From Breoghania sp. (GTDB taxonomy: Bacteria > Pseudomonadota > Alphaproteobacteria > Rhizobiales > Stappiaceae): a DNA stretch of 64,000 bases. This document shows positions 25,634-33,252 of the stretch, in pieces (within the stretch, counting starts at the first letter, position 1; each line of letters starts with the position of its first letter). Both the position numbers and the translations under genes were made by a program. Below the pieces are notes generated by a model, which made no database searches, was not told the origin of the DNA, and was given only the letters and a program-made list of their open reading frames with translations. The stretch spans positions 1,736,001 through 1,800,000 of the forward strand of contig NZ_OY771475.1 of assembly GCF_963674635.1 (NCBI RefSeq), read 5' to 3'.

Positions 25634-27136
25634 ATGACCCAGGAAATCGGACATTTCATCGGCGGCAATCATGTCGCCGGAACGTCGGGTCGCACCGCCG
25701 ACGTCTTCAATCCCGCCACGGGTGAGGTTCAGGCAAAGGTTGCGCTTGCCTCGCCCGCCGAGATGCGTGCGGCCATCGAAAACGCCGCCGCCGCGCAGCC
25801 CGCATGGGCCGCGACCAACCCGCAGCGCCGCGCCCGTGTGCTAATGAAATTCGTCGACCTGCTTCACCGCGACATGGACAAGCTGGCCGAAGCGCTGTCG
25901 CGCGAGCATGGCAAGACGCTGCCGGACGCCAAGGGCGACGTGATCCGTGGCCTGGAAGTGGCGGAATTCTGCATTGGCGCACCGCACATGATGAAGGGCG
26001 AGTATTCCGAAGGCGCGGGCCCCGGCATCGACATGTATTCCATGCGCCAGCCAGTGGGCGTTGCGGCGGGCATCACCCCCTTCAACTTCCCGGCCATGAT
26101 CCCGATGTGGAAATTCTGCCCGGCGATCGCGGCCGGCAACGCCTTTATCCTGAAGCCGTCCGAGCGTGATCCCTCCGTGCCGATGATGCTGGCGGAACTG
26201 ATGCTGGAAGCCGGTCTTCCGGCGGGTATTCTGAATGTGGTCAATGGCGACAAGGAAGCCGTCGACGCCATTCTCGATGACGACATCATCCAGGCCATCG
26301 GCTTCGTCGGCTCCACGCCGATCGCGCAGTATGTGTATTCGCGCGGCTGCGCGGCGGGCAAGCGCGTACAGTGCTTCGGCGGTGCGAAGAACCACATGTT
26401 GATCATGCCGGATGCCGACATGGATCAGGCCGTCGATGCGCTGGTGGGCGCGGGCTATGGCGCGGCGGGCGAACGCTGCATGGCCGTCTCCGTTGCTGTC
26501 CCGGTGGGCGAGGCTGCGGCCAACCTGCTGATGGAAAAGCTCATCCCGCGCGTGGAAAACCTGAAGATCGGCCCCTACACGGCCGGTGACGACGTGGATT
26601 TCGGTCCGCTGGTGACCAGGGAAGCCTATAACCGCGTCAAAAGCCTTGTTGACCGCGGCGTGGCGGAAGGCGCGACGCTCGCCGTCGATGGCCGCAATTT
26701 CAAGCTCCAGGGCTACGAGAACGGCAACTTCATCGGCGGCTGTCTCTTCGACAATGTCACCAAGGACATGGACATCTACAAGACCGAGATTTTCGGCCCC
26801 GTCCTGTCCGTGGTGCGCGCCAAGACCTATGAGGAAGCCATCGACCTGCCGATGAGCCATGAATATGGCAACGGCGTCGCGATCTTCACCCGCGACGGCG
26901 ATACGGCGCGCGATTTCTGCGCCCGCATCAACATCGGCATGGTGGGTGTGAACGTGCCGATCCCGGTGCCGCTGGCCTACCACACCTTCGGCGGCTGGAA
27001 GCGGTCCGGTTTTGGCGACCTGAACCAGCACGGCCCGGACGCCTTCAAGTTCTACACCCGCACCAAGACGGTCACCTCGCGCTGGCCGTCGGGAACGAAG
27101 GAAGGCGCGGAGTTCTCCATCCCGACCATGGGGTGA
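25634..27136 (+). CDS. mmsA: Methylmalonate-semialdehyde dehydrogenase (CoA-acylating)
   Basis: A 500-residue aldehyde dehydrogenase. MmsA converts methylmalonate semialdehyde to propanoyl-CoA in valine catabolism and malonate semialdehyde to acetyl-CoA. The nucleophile is C282 in GAAGERCMAVS, the family form; N152 is in TPFNFPAM. The usual general-base glutamate of hydrolytic ALDHs is replaced in the CFGGAKNH region, as expected for a CoA-dependent member. GGGAGGT at 25621-25627 fixes the start. A strong terminator follows. The divergent LysR regulator is the likely controller. Confidence 0.95.
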   Translation: MTQEIGHFIGGNHVAGTSGRTADVFNPATGEVQAKVALASPAEMRAAIENAAAAQPAWAATNPQRRARVLMKFVDLLHRDMDKLAEALSREHGKTLPDAKGDVIRGLEVAEFCIGAPHMMKGEYSEGAGPGIDMYSMRQPVGVAAGITPFNFPAMIPMWKFCPAIAAGNAFILKPSERDPSVPMMLAELMLEAGLPAGILNVVNGDKEAVDAILDDDIIQAIGFVGSTPIAQYVYSRGCAAGKRVQCFGGAKNHMLIMPDADMDQAVDALVGAGYGAAGERCMAVSVAVPVGEAAANLLMEKLIPRVENLKIGPYTAGDDVDFGPLVTREAYNRVKSLVDRGVAEGATLAVDGRNFKLQGYENGNFIGGCLFDNVTKDMDIYKTEIFGPVLSVVRAKTYEEAIDLPMSHEYGNGVAIFTRDGDTARDFCARINIGMVGVNVPIPVPLAYHTFGGWKRSGFGDLNQHGPDAFKFYTRTKTVTSRWPSGTKEGAEFSIPTMG

Positions 27137-27169
27137 TCCGCGGCCGCCTTACGGTGGACTGGAATAAGA

Positions 27170-27196
27170 AAGGGGGCCGAAAGGCCCCCTTTTTTC
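27170..27196 (+). terminator. Strong rho-independent terminator after mmsA
   Basis: AAGGGGGCC (27170-27178), a GAAA tetraloop and GGCCCCCTT (27183-27191), then a run of Ts to 27196. A textbook intrinsic terminator. Confidence 0.95.
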
Positions 27197-27314
27197 TTTG
27201 CCCGATCAACAGCTTCGTTGATGCTCAATGAACGCGCCGCAGACGCGACACCGGCTCCATGATTGCTCTCAAGGGGCGTGGTTCACACACTTCAGGCCTC
27301 CTCGCGAACCTGCA

Positions 27315-27333
27315 CGCTTGCCTCAGGCAAGCG
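27315..27333. other. Short perfect hairpin in the mmsA-chaN gap
   Basis: CGCTTGCC (27315-27322) pairs with GGCAAGCG (27326-27333) around a TCA loop. No T tract follows on either strand. It is the only structure I see in the 278-bp gap between the mmsA terminator and the next gene. Confidence 0.4.
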
Positions 27334-27474
27334 CGCTATCAAGGACCTTGGTTCTTGAACCCGCCGCAATGACGTGCGATCTCACTTGCGGAATGGCCCA
27401 AGCAGACGCCGCCGAAAAGCAGCAAGCAGCCAGGAGCCTCCCTCGTCCAAGGCCCCGACATTGAGAGTTCGCCG

Positions 27475-28473
27475 ATGACCTTGCCTGCCCGCCCACTGGC
27501 TGCCGCGTTGCGCATTTTTGCCAGCGTCGCCGTTTGCACCCTTCTTGCCCCCGCCGCTCATGCGCTCCCGCCTCTTACCCAGGATTGGCAGGCGACGCTC
27601 AACCGGGACAATCCGTTGCTTGGCCGTATCTGGTCCGTGAAGGAAGGAGACTTCGTCACGCCGGATGTCCTGGCCAGGGATATCGCCTCCGCCCGGTTCG
27701 TTCTGGCCGGAGAGACGCATGACAATCCCGATCATCATCTCAGGCAGGCATGGATCGTCTCCGTCCTGGCCGAAGCCGGGCGCAAGCCCGCCATTGTCTA
27801 TGAGATGATCCCGGCCGACAAATCCGCAGCCCTGGCGGATTATCTTGCGACCTCTCCCAAGGACGGCTCCGGTATGGGGACGGCGCTGGATTGGGATGCC
27901 TCCGGCTGGCCCGCATGGTCGATGTATCAACCCATCGCGGATGCCGCCCTGGCCGCCCACATGCCGATGGCGGCAGGCGACCTTTCGCGCAAGGTCCTGA
28001 AGGATTTCCGCACAGACGGCCTGGAGGCCCTTGGGCCGGATGTCTTGAAGAAATGGCGGGTCTCGACACCGCTTCCCGAAGCTGGCCTTGAAACGCTGAA
28101 GCAGGATCTGCGAGACGGCCATTGCGGCCTTCTGCCGGAACCCGCTGTCGATGCGATGGTTCCGATCCAGCGCGCCCGCGATGCGTCGCTCGCGGATGGG
28201 ATGATCGAAAACGCCACCGAGGACGGGGCCGTTCTCATCGCCGGGCGCGGCCATGTTCGCGCCGACATGGCGGCGCCGTGGTACCTGCGCCAACGCGCGC
28301 CGGATGCCGCGATGCTAATCGTGGCCATGGTGGAACTGGAAGCGGGGGAGAGCAAGCCCTCCGACTACATGCCCGCCCCCGGCCTTTACGACTACATCTG
28401 GTTCACGCCCAAAGCCAAGCGCGCCGACAAATGCGAGGAACTGCGCGCCCGCTTCAAGCCGAAGAAGGACTAG
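27475..28473 (+). CDS. Secreted ChaN-like protein
   Basis: A 332-residue exported protein with a signal peptide (about 1-31, ending AHA-LPP). The ChaN domain is shown by AGETHDNPDHH (about 75-86), YEMIP (about 104-108) and the late GRGHVR. ChaN of Campylobacter binds haem as a lipoprotein; in other members the metal-like His/Glu set suggests hydrolase activity of the Tiki/EreA type. No lipobox cysteine is present, so this one is soluble periplasmic. No haem uptake genes are nearby. GAGAG just upstream is a weak ribosome site. Confidence 0.8.
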   Translation: MTLPARPLAAALRIFASVAVCTLLAPAAHALPPLTQDWQATLNRDNPLLGRIWSVKEGDFVTPDVLARDIASARFVLAGETHDNPDHHLRQAWIVSVLAEAGRKPAIVYEMIPADKSAALADYLATSPKDGSGMGTALDWDASGWPAWSMYQPIADAALAAHMPMAAGDLSRKVLKDFRTDGLEALGPDVLKKWRVSTPLPEAGLETLKQDLRDGHCGLLPEPAVDAMVPIQRARDASLADGMIENATEDGAVLIAGRGHVRADMAAPWYLRQRAPDAAMLIVAMVELEAGESKPSDYMPAPGLYDYIWFTPKAKRADKCEELRARFKPKKD

Positions 28474-28627
28474 CGAACCGGGGCGAACAGAGCGTTCACC
28501 CGAGAAGGGCTTCCCATTTCCCCTCGCTGGTCCGATCCTGAGGCTTACGGAAACGGGTCAGGCCGGACGCAGACACATGCGCCAGCCTGCCCCCTCGCCC
28601 CATGTGCTGCAGTCAGCGGAGGAACCG

Positions 28628-29542
28628 ATGTCGAGGCGACCTGAAGATCCGGCACCGGGCGACGGTGCGGCCTGCGATGCGGTTGAAACCATCATCGTGC
28701 CACGGGTCAGCGATATTGGCGGTTTCGAGGTGCGCCGCGCGCTTCCTTCCATCAAGAAGCGAATGGTCGGCCCCTTCATCTTCTTCGATCAGATGGGACC
28801 GGCGGAGTTCATCACCGGCGAGGGGCTGGACGTCCGTCCCCATCCCCATATCGGTCTTTCCACCGTCACCTACCTCTATGATGGCGAGATCTTCCATCGC
28901 GACAGCCTTGGCTCCGCGCAGGCCATCCGCCCCGGAGACGTGAACTGGATGACGGCGGGGCGCGGGATTGTGCATTCGGAGCGCACCGCGCCAGAGGTGC
29001 GAGAAAGCTCCTTCAATCTCTTCGGCATCCAGACATGGGTCGCCTTGCCGAAGGAAAAGGAGGAGATCGCCCCCACCTTCACGCATCACGGCAAGGCGGA
29101 CCTGCCGGTGATCGCCGACAAGGGCGCTGAGGTGCGGCTCATTATCGGCGAGCTTTATGGCGAGAGATCCCCCACGCCGAGCCATTCTGAAACCTTCTAT
29201 GCCGATGTGGCCCTTGAAGCGGGCGCGCGTATACCGGTCGATATCGGTCATGAGGAACGCGCCATCTATACGCTTTCCGGCGAGATCGAGATCTCCGGCG
29301 ACCGGTTCGGCCCCGGCCAGCTGTTGGTCCTGCGCCCGGCTGACGCCCTTCATGTGACCGCACTCACCGATGCCCGCTTCCAGCTGCTGGGCGGCGAGCC
29401 GATGGACGGGCGGCGCTATGTGTGGTGGAATTTCGTCTCCTCGTCCAAGGAACGCATCGACCAGGCCAAGGCGGAGTGGAAAGCCGGTCGCTTCGACATT
29501 GTTCCCGGCGATGAGGACGACTTCATTCCCCTGCCCGACTGA
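28628..29542 (+). CDS. Pirin-family protein
   Basis: A 304-residue bicupin of the pirin family. The metal-binding set in the N-terminal cupin is visible: RPHPHIG (two His), then a His in GRGIVHSERT and the following Glu. The C-terminal cupin begins after about residue 180. Bacterial pirins act as quercetin dioxygenase-like enzymes or as regulators of central metabolism. GGAGGAA at 28618-28624 gives the ATG at 28628 rather than the upstream ATG at 28577. The class II aldolase gene follows 38 bp later, so the two may be cotranscribed. Confidence 0.9.
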   Translation: MSRRPEDPAPGDGAACDAVETIIVPRVSDIGGFEVRRALPSIKKRMVGPFIFFDQMGPAEFITGEGLDVRPHPHIGLSTVTYLYDGEIFHRDSLGSAQAIRPGDVNWMTAGRGIVHSERTAPEVRESSFNLFGIQTWVALPKEKEEIAPTFTHHGKADLPVIADKGAEVRLIIGELYGERSPTPSHSETFYADVALEAGARIPVDIGHEERAIYTLSGEIEISGDRFGPGQLLVLRPADALHVTALTDARFQLLGGEPMDGRRYVWWNFVSSSKERIDQAKAEWKAGRFDIVPGDEDDFIPLPD

Positions 29543-29580
29543 CCCGGTCACGCAGCAAGCCCGATCCAGAGGTGATGGAA

Positions 29581-30267
29581 ATGTCGAACATGAGCTGGCG
29601 TGAAGGCATCATCGCCACTTGCCGCGCCATGAACGCCTCCGGGCTCAATACGGGCACATCGGGCAATGTCTCCGCGCGCATCGGGGACGGCTTTCTCATC
29701 ACCCCGTCCGGCATTCCCTATGACGAGCTGACACCCGATCACATCGTCGCCATGGATCTCGACGGCGGTTTTGACGGCGACTGGCTGCCATCGTCCGAGT
29801 GGCGCATGCACATGGATATCTACCGCTCCAAGCCCGAGGCGGGGGCAATCGTTCATGTCCATTCAAGCCACGCGGCGGCGCTTTCCTGCCTCAGGCTGGA
29901 AATCCCGCCATTCCACTACATGATCGCGGTCGCAGGTGGAAAGACGTTGCGGTGTGCAGACTATGCAACCTTCGGCACACAGGCGCTCTCCACCAACATG
30001 ATCGCGGCGCTTGAGGATCGCTCCGCCTGCCTTTTGTCCAATCACGGCCAGATCGCCTTTGGCCCGACGCTTGCCAAAGCCCTGTGGCTTGCAGGCGAAG
30101 TGGAAGAGCTTTGCCACCAGTATTTCATCGCCGCCCAGATGGCGGCGGTCACCGGTCGCCCGATGATCATTCTGGATGATGAGGAAATGGAGCGGATACA
30201 GGAGAAATTCCGCACCTATGGCAAGCAGGTTACGGAGCTGGGCGCGATCGGAGAGCCTTCCCGGTAG
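29581..30267 (+). CDS. Class II aldolase/adducin-family protein (fuculose-phosphate aldolase-like)
   Basis: A 228-residue protein of the class II aldolase/adducin family. The phosphate-binding TGTSGNVSARIG (about 18-29) and GFLITPSGIPYDEL are present. The zinc ligands are the two histidines of HVHSSH and a third in SNHGQIAFG, with a catalytic glutamate in SSEW. Likely activity is retro-aldol cleavage of a sugar phosphate such as L-fuculose-1-P, or a decarboxylase-like variant; substrate is not known. AGAGG at 29568-29572 suits the ATG at 29581; earlier GTG/ATG codons at 29572 and 29575 overlap that site. It follows the pirin gene closely. Confidence 0.88.
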   Translation: MSNMSWREGIIATCRAMNASGLNTGTSGNVSARIGDGFLITPSGIPYDELTPDHIVAMDLDGGFDGDWLPSSEWRMHMDIYRSKPEAGAIVHVHSSHAAALSCLRLEIPPFHYMIAVAGGKTLRCADYATFGTQALSTNMIAALEDRSACLLSNHGQIAFGPTLAKALWLAGEVEELCHQYFIAAQMAAVTGRPMIILDDEEMERIQEKFRTYGKQVTELGAIGEPSR

Positions 30268-30359
30268 AAGACCGAAGAGCGCGTACGGCCTCGGTGGAGA
30301 GCAGCCATGTAGTCGCGCTTGTTTCCCAATGAAAACTTCGGTATGCCTCACTGTCGATT

Positions 30360-31208
30360 ATGACAATTTCCGCTTACTCGCCAGGACGTTACCGCATGCA
30401 AGATCGCTGTTTTTCGAGCCGCGCCGTGGCACTACTGATTGATCTCCTTGTTGTATCAACCGCACTCACCGTTGTGTTTTACGTCTTGAGTACGCCATTC
30501 TCGGCACGGTTTATCGTACCCAGCTTCATCAAAACCAACTCCTGCGAACAAAGTAATTTTCTCTCGAACGAGCGAATGGAACAGCTTCTCCCGCTAAAAT
30601 CCGGAGAACAGCATATTCAAAGAGTTTGCGAAACTCGAAGCTCTTTCTTGTTCAAATCAAACATCACATACATAATTGCATTTCGTAGGGACGGAAACAA
30701 AACCTACTCAAGATCGCTTGCATATTACTCTGATGAGCTCGGGAACCACACTCGTTACTACCCAATGCAACTCCCGTTTTATATCATTTTGGCACTATCA
30801 ATTGCCATTATTACCGGAAAATTCGCCACGACCCCGGGCAAGAAATATCTCGGGCTACAGGTCACCACCGAGTCCGGCGGCTCGCCATCCGTTCGCCAGT
30901 GTTTGATTAGAGAAATGGTCAAGTTTTTTCCGCTGTTTGCTCTTGCAGCATACGAGACAGTTGGCTTCGAGAATCCAACACCTGACGAACTTGCGGTGTC
31001 TGCAAGCAAAATTTTCCAAACATCTGCAAGCAAACTTTTCCAAACAATGGAATCCAGTGAAATGCACTCGGCATTTTTCGGTCAGCTTGCGGTTGGCATC
31101 CTGATCTTCATAGCGTTCATCTGGTTCCAGTTCGGCTCTTTCATTCGTTGGCGCGGACAAACCTATTGGGATCGCCTGGCGGGGCTTTACGTCAAAACGA
31201 GCGCCTAG
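30360..31208 (+). CDS. RDD-domain membrane protein, AT-rich
   Basis: A 282-residue protein with the RDD pattern: Arg-Asp in RCFSSRAVALLIDLLVV at the first helix, a second helix near 133-152, TPGKKYLGLQV in the connecting loop, and a last helix near 235-255. RDD proteins are small membrane proteins of poorly known role, some of them ion transporters. An unusually long extracytoplasmic insert lies between helices 1 and 2. Base composition is clearly more AT-rich than its neighbours, which suggests recent acquisition. A 24-bp tandem duplication at 30999-31046 doubles the segment ASK-I/L-FQT. The ATG at 30396, after AGGA, is an alternative start. Confidence 0.75.
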   Translation: MTISAYSPGRYRMQDRCFSSRAVALLIDLLVVSTALTVVFYVLSTPFSARFIVPSFIKTNSCEQSNFLSNERMEQLLPLKSGEQHIQRVCETRSSFLFKSNITYIIAFRRDGNKTYSRSLAYYSDELGNHTRYYPMQLPFYIILALSIAIITGKFATTPGKKYLGLQVTTESGGSPSVRQCLIREMVKFFPLFALAAYETVGFENPTPDELAVSASKIFQTSASKLFQTMESSEMHSAFFGQLAVGILIFIAFIWFQFGSFIRWRGQTYWDRLAGLYVKTSA

Positions 31209-31250
31209 CCCGCCAGAGCGATCCAGCCAGATCGTCGCGATCGAGAGCGC

Positions 31251-32654
31251 CTATTCCAGCAGTGCCGTGCGCGCTTCCGCTATACCCTCACGTTCCAGCG
31301 TGTCGGCGATCCTGAGCACGATGTCCTCGCGCCAGGGAGCGGCGACGATCTGGACGCCGAGGGGGAGTTTTGCCCCCTCCAGCCAGACCGGCACGGAAAC
31401 CGCCGGAAGCCCGATGGAGGAAAACGGCTGGGTGTAGATGCCAATATTCGGTTCCAACGGCAAGGTTTCACCGTCGATGTCGATGGTCGTGGTGCCGAAG
31501 GGCGGTGCGGAGAAGGGGGTTGTCGGGCTCAGGATCGCATCAACGCCCTCGAAGAGTTTCAGAACCTCATCCCGATAGAGCCTCCGCACACGCTGGGCGC
31601 GCATGGCCCAAGCTGAGGGAATGAGCGCGCCCGCAACCAGACGGTTGCGCGTCTCAACCTCGAAATCGTCGGGGCGGGTCCGCAGGCGGTCCAGATGGAA
31701 GGCCGCCCCCTCCGCCCCTGTCAGGACATAGGCCGCAAGGCGGGCTTCGCGGGTGAGCGGAAGCTCCACCTCGCGGTCAACTTCCAACGCCTTGGCTGCG
31801 GCCTCCACGGCTTCGAGCGCCTCTCGGGTGGCGTTCTGACGGAACCAGCCTCCGGCAACAGCAATGCGCAGACCGTCTGTTCCTTCCTGCAACGCTGCCT
31901 GACAGGACATGACCGGGTGTCTGGATGAGACCGGATCGGCGGGATCGTAACCGGCCACGGCATCGTGGATGGCGGCGAGATCGCGGGCGGTTCGTGCAAG
32001 CGGGCCGACATGGTCGAAACTTGTCACGAATGGAAAGGCTCCGGCGCGCGAAAAGCGTCCATAGGTCGCCTTCAGGCCGAAGGTGCCGCAAAAGGATGAG
32101 GGCACACGGATGGAGCCGTTGGTATCGGACCCCAGCGCCACCGGCACGACGCCCGCCGCAATCGCGGCCCCAGATCCTGCAGAAGACCCACCGGCCATGC
32201 GGGTCGTATCATGTGGATTGCGGACATCGCCGTCATGGTCGTTGGTGCCGGTGAAGCCGTAGGCGTATTCGTCCATGTTGAGCGTGCCGACAAGCAACGC
32301 GCCTGCCGCCTTCATGCGCGCGATCAGCGCGCCGTCGGCTTTGGCTGGGGGATTGTCGCGATTGATCCGCGACCCGGCCAGCGTCTTCAAACCGTCCACG
32401 TCATAGAGGTTCTTGGCCGCATAGGGCAGACCGGCCAAAGGCGGCATCGGTTCACCGGCTGCACTTTTCCTGTCGAGCGCATCCGCTTCGGCCAGGGCGC
32501 GCTCGGCGGTGATCTCAGTGAAGACGTTGATGCGCGGATTGACGGCCTCGGCAGCCTCAATGGCAAGCTCGGCCATATCCTTTGCGGAAACCTCGCGCTT
32601 GCGCACGGCATCGATGATATCGGCGGCGGAGCCGGTCAGGGGATCAAGATGCAT
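31251..32654 (-). CDS. AtzE-like amidase-signature hydrolase
   Basis: A 467-residue amidase-signature enzyme. The Ser-cisSer-Lys triad is K81 in YAAKNLYDV, S157 in AGGSSAGS and S181 in TNGSIRVPS, with spacing like GatA. The overall sequence fits the AtzE group. It starts 3 bp after the stop of a small DUF4089 (AtzG-like) gene, and in Pseudomonas AtzG and AtzE together form 1-carboxybiuret hydrolase of the cyanuric-acid pathway. No cyanuric acid hydrolase or allophanate hydrolase gene is in the window, so another carbamoyl or amide substrate is equally possible. A GatA of the tRNA pathway is unlikely without gatB or gatC. Confidence 0.82.
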   Translation of the reverse strand: MHLDPLTGSAADIIDAVRKREVSAKDMAELAIEAAEAVNPRINVFTEITAERALAEADALDRKSAAGEPMPPLAGLPYAAKNLYDVDGLKTLAGSRINRDNPPAKADGALIARMKAAGALLVGTLNMDEYAYGFTGTNDHDGDVRNPHDTTRMAGGSSAGSGAAIAAGVVPVALGSDTNGSIRVPSSFCGTFGLKATYGRFSRAGAFPFVTSFDHVGPLARTARDLAAIHDAVAGYDPADPVSSRHPVMSCQAALQEGTDGLRIAVAGGWFRQNATREALEAVEAAAKALEVDREVELPLTREARLAAYVLTGAEGAAFHLDRLRTRPDDFEVETRNRLVAGALIPSAWAMRAQRVRRLYRDEVLKLFEGVDAILSPTTPFSAPPFGTTTIDIDGETLPLEPNIGIYTQPFSSIGLPAVSVPVWLEGAKLPLGVQIVAAPWREDIVLRIADTLEREGIAEARTALLE

Positions 32655-32657
32655 GGG

Positions 32658-32843
32658 TCAGGCCTCGTAATGCCAGGCAGGTTCGGCGCGTTCCTCCAGC
32701 GGCACGGCTTCAACCTCTTGCGCCGCCTTGGCGATGGCTTCGAAATGCGCAGTCACACCCGCGCGCCACGTGTCTTCCATGGCGATCCCGACCGCGGCGG
32801 CCAGCGCATCGACCATTTCGGAGAAATCCCGTTTCTGCTGCAT
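32658..32843 (-). CDS. AtzG-like small subunit (DUF4089)
   Basis: A 61-residue helical protein, MQQKRDFSEMVDALAAAVGI, with the C-terminal PLEERAEPAWHYEA pattern of DUF4089/AtzG. AtzG is the short, easily missed partner needed to fold AtzE, analogous to GatC with GatA. The ATG at 32843 follows GGGGGG at good spacing; the ATG at 32855 has no ribosome site. It is separated from the AtzE-like gene by 3 bp, which supports a heteromeric complex. Confidence 0.8.
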   Translation of the reverse strand: MQQKRDFSEMVDALAAAVGIAMEDTWRAGVTAHFEAIAKAAQEVEAVPLEERAEPAWHYEA

Positions 32844-33006
32844 TGAGCCCCCCATGCGCGTGTTTCAAGCCGGACAAACAGCCACGCCTCTCGTGCGCGA
32901 TCGCCGCCGGTCATTTCATCATATCCCGGCGTCTGCTGAGGTCGACCCCGAGACGCCCTTCCAGACTGTTATTTTTCGCGGGCCCACCCAAGTCACAGCA
33001 AGATCG

Positions 33007-33035
33007 TTGCATCGCCCCCTCGTTTCGGTTATCCA
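33007..33035 (+). promoter_or_regulatory. Candidate trpL-trpE(G) promoter
   Basis: TTGCAT (33007-33012) and TATCCA (33030-33035) are separated by exactly 17 bp. Transcription would start about 7 bases later, at or next to the A of the trpL ATG (33043). The trp leader mRNA of Sinorhizobium meliloti is likewise leaderless. Confidence 0.55.
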
Positions 33036-33042
33036 ACTTCCC

Positions 33043-33087
33043 ATGATCAACACACGCAACATGACGGGCTGGTGGTGGCGCCTCTAG
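33043..33087 (+). CDS. trpL: trp operon leader peptide
   Basis: A 14-codon frame encoding MINTRNMTGWWWRL. The three consecutive TGG codons near the end are the sensor of ribosome stalling when charged tRNA-Trp is scarce. Length, the N-T-x-N start and the WWW block match the S. meliloti leader peptide as I recall it. There is no Shine-Dalgarno sequence; the candidate promoter implies a leaderless mRNA starting at or beside the ATG. A hairpin terminator follows 35 bp after the stop and trpE(G) starts 165 bp after it. Confidence 0.92.
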   Translation: MINTRNMTGWWWRL

Positions 33088-33122
33088 GGTGGCCGCGACG
33101 ACGCATGTCCGCATGCTGGTGA

Positions 33123-33168
33123 CGACAAGGCCGCCCAGGGATTTCCCCCTCGGGCGGCCTTGTCGTTT
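33123..33168 (+). terminator. trp attenuator terminator
   Basis: CGACAAGGCCGCCC (33123-33136) pairs over 14 bp with GGGCGGCCTTGTCG (33152-33165), followed by TTT. The U tract is short. The left arm can be held open by upstream leader RNA when a ribosome stalls on the Trp codons. Confidence 0.88.
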
Positions 33169-33252
33169 CCAGGCTTCCGATTGCGGTGTCCCGGTCGTGC
33201 GGTTCAGGTAGCAAGAATGTGCCTGACGGCAGTGGAATGAAGGAGCAAGGGA

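Larger units (their letters stand above)
33043..33170 (+). ncRNA. trp attenuator transcript (rnTrpL-like)
   Basis: When tryptophan is plentiful, transcription should stop at the hairpin ending at 33165 and release a short RNA of about 125 nt. In S. meliloti this RNA (rnTrpL) and its peptide also act in trans. Here the leader frame, alternative pairing sequence (GCATG/CATGC at 33102-33114) and terminator are all visible; the trans function is untested. Confidence 0.6.

Noticed and set aside
32728..33087. A 119-codon frame ending in the WWW leader
   Set aside because: Only its last 14 codons are supported: the candidate promoter lies inside it, and the upstream part is antisense to the AtzG-like gene.
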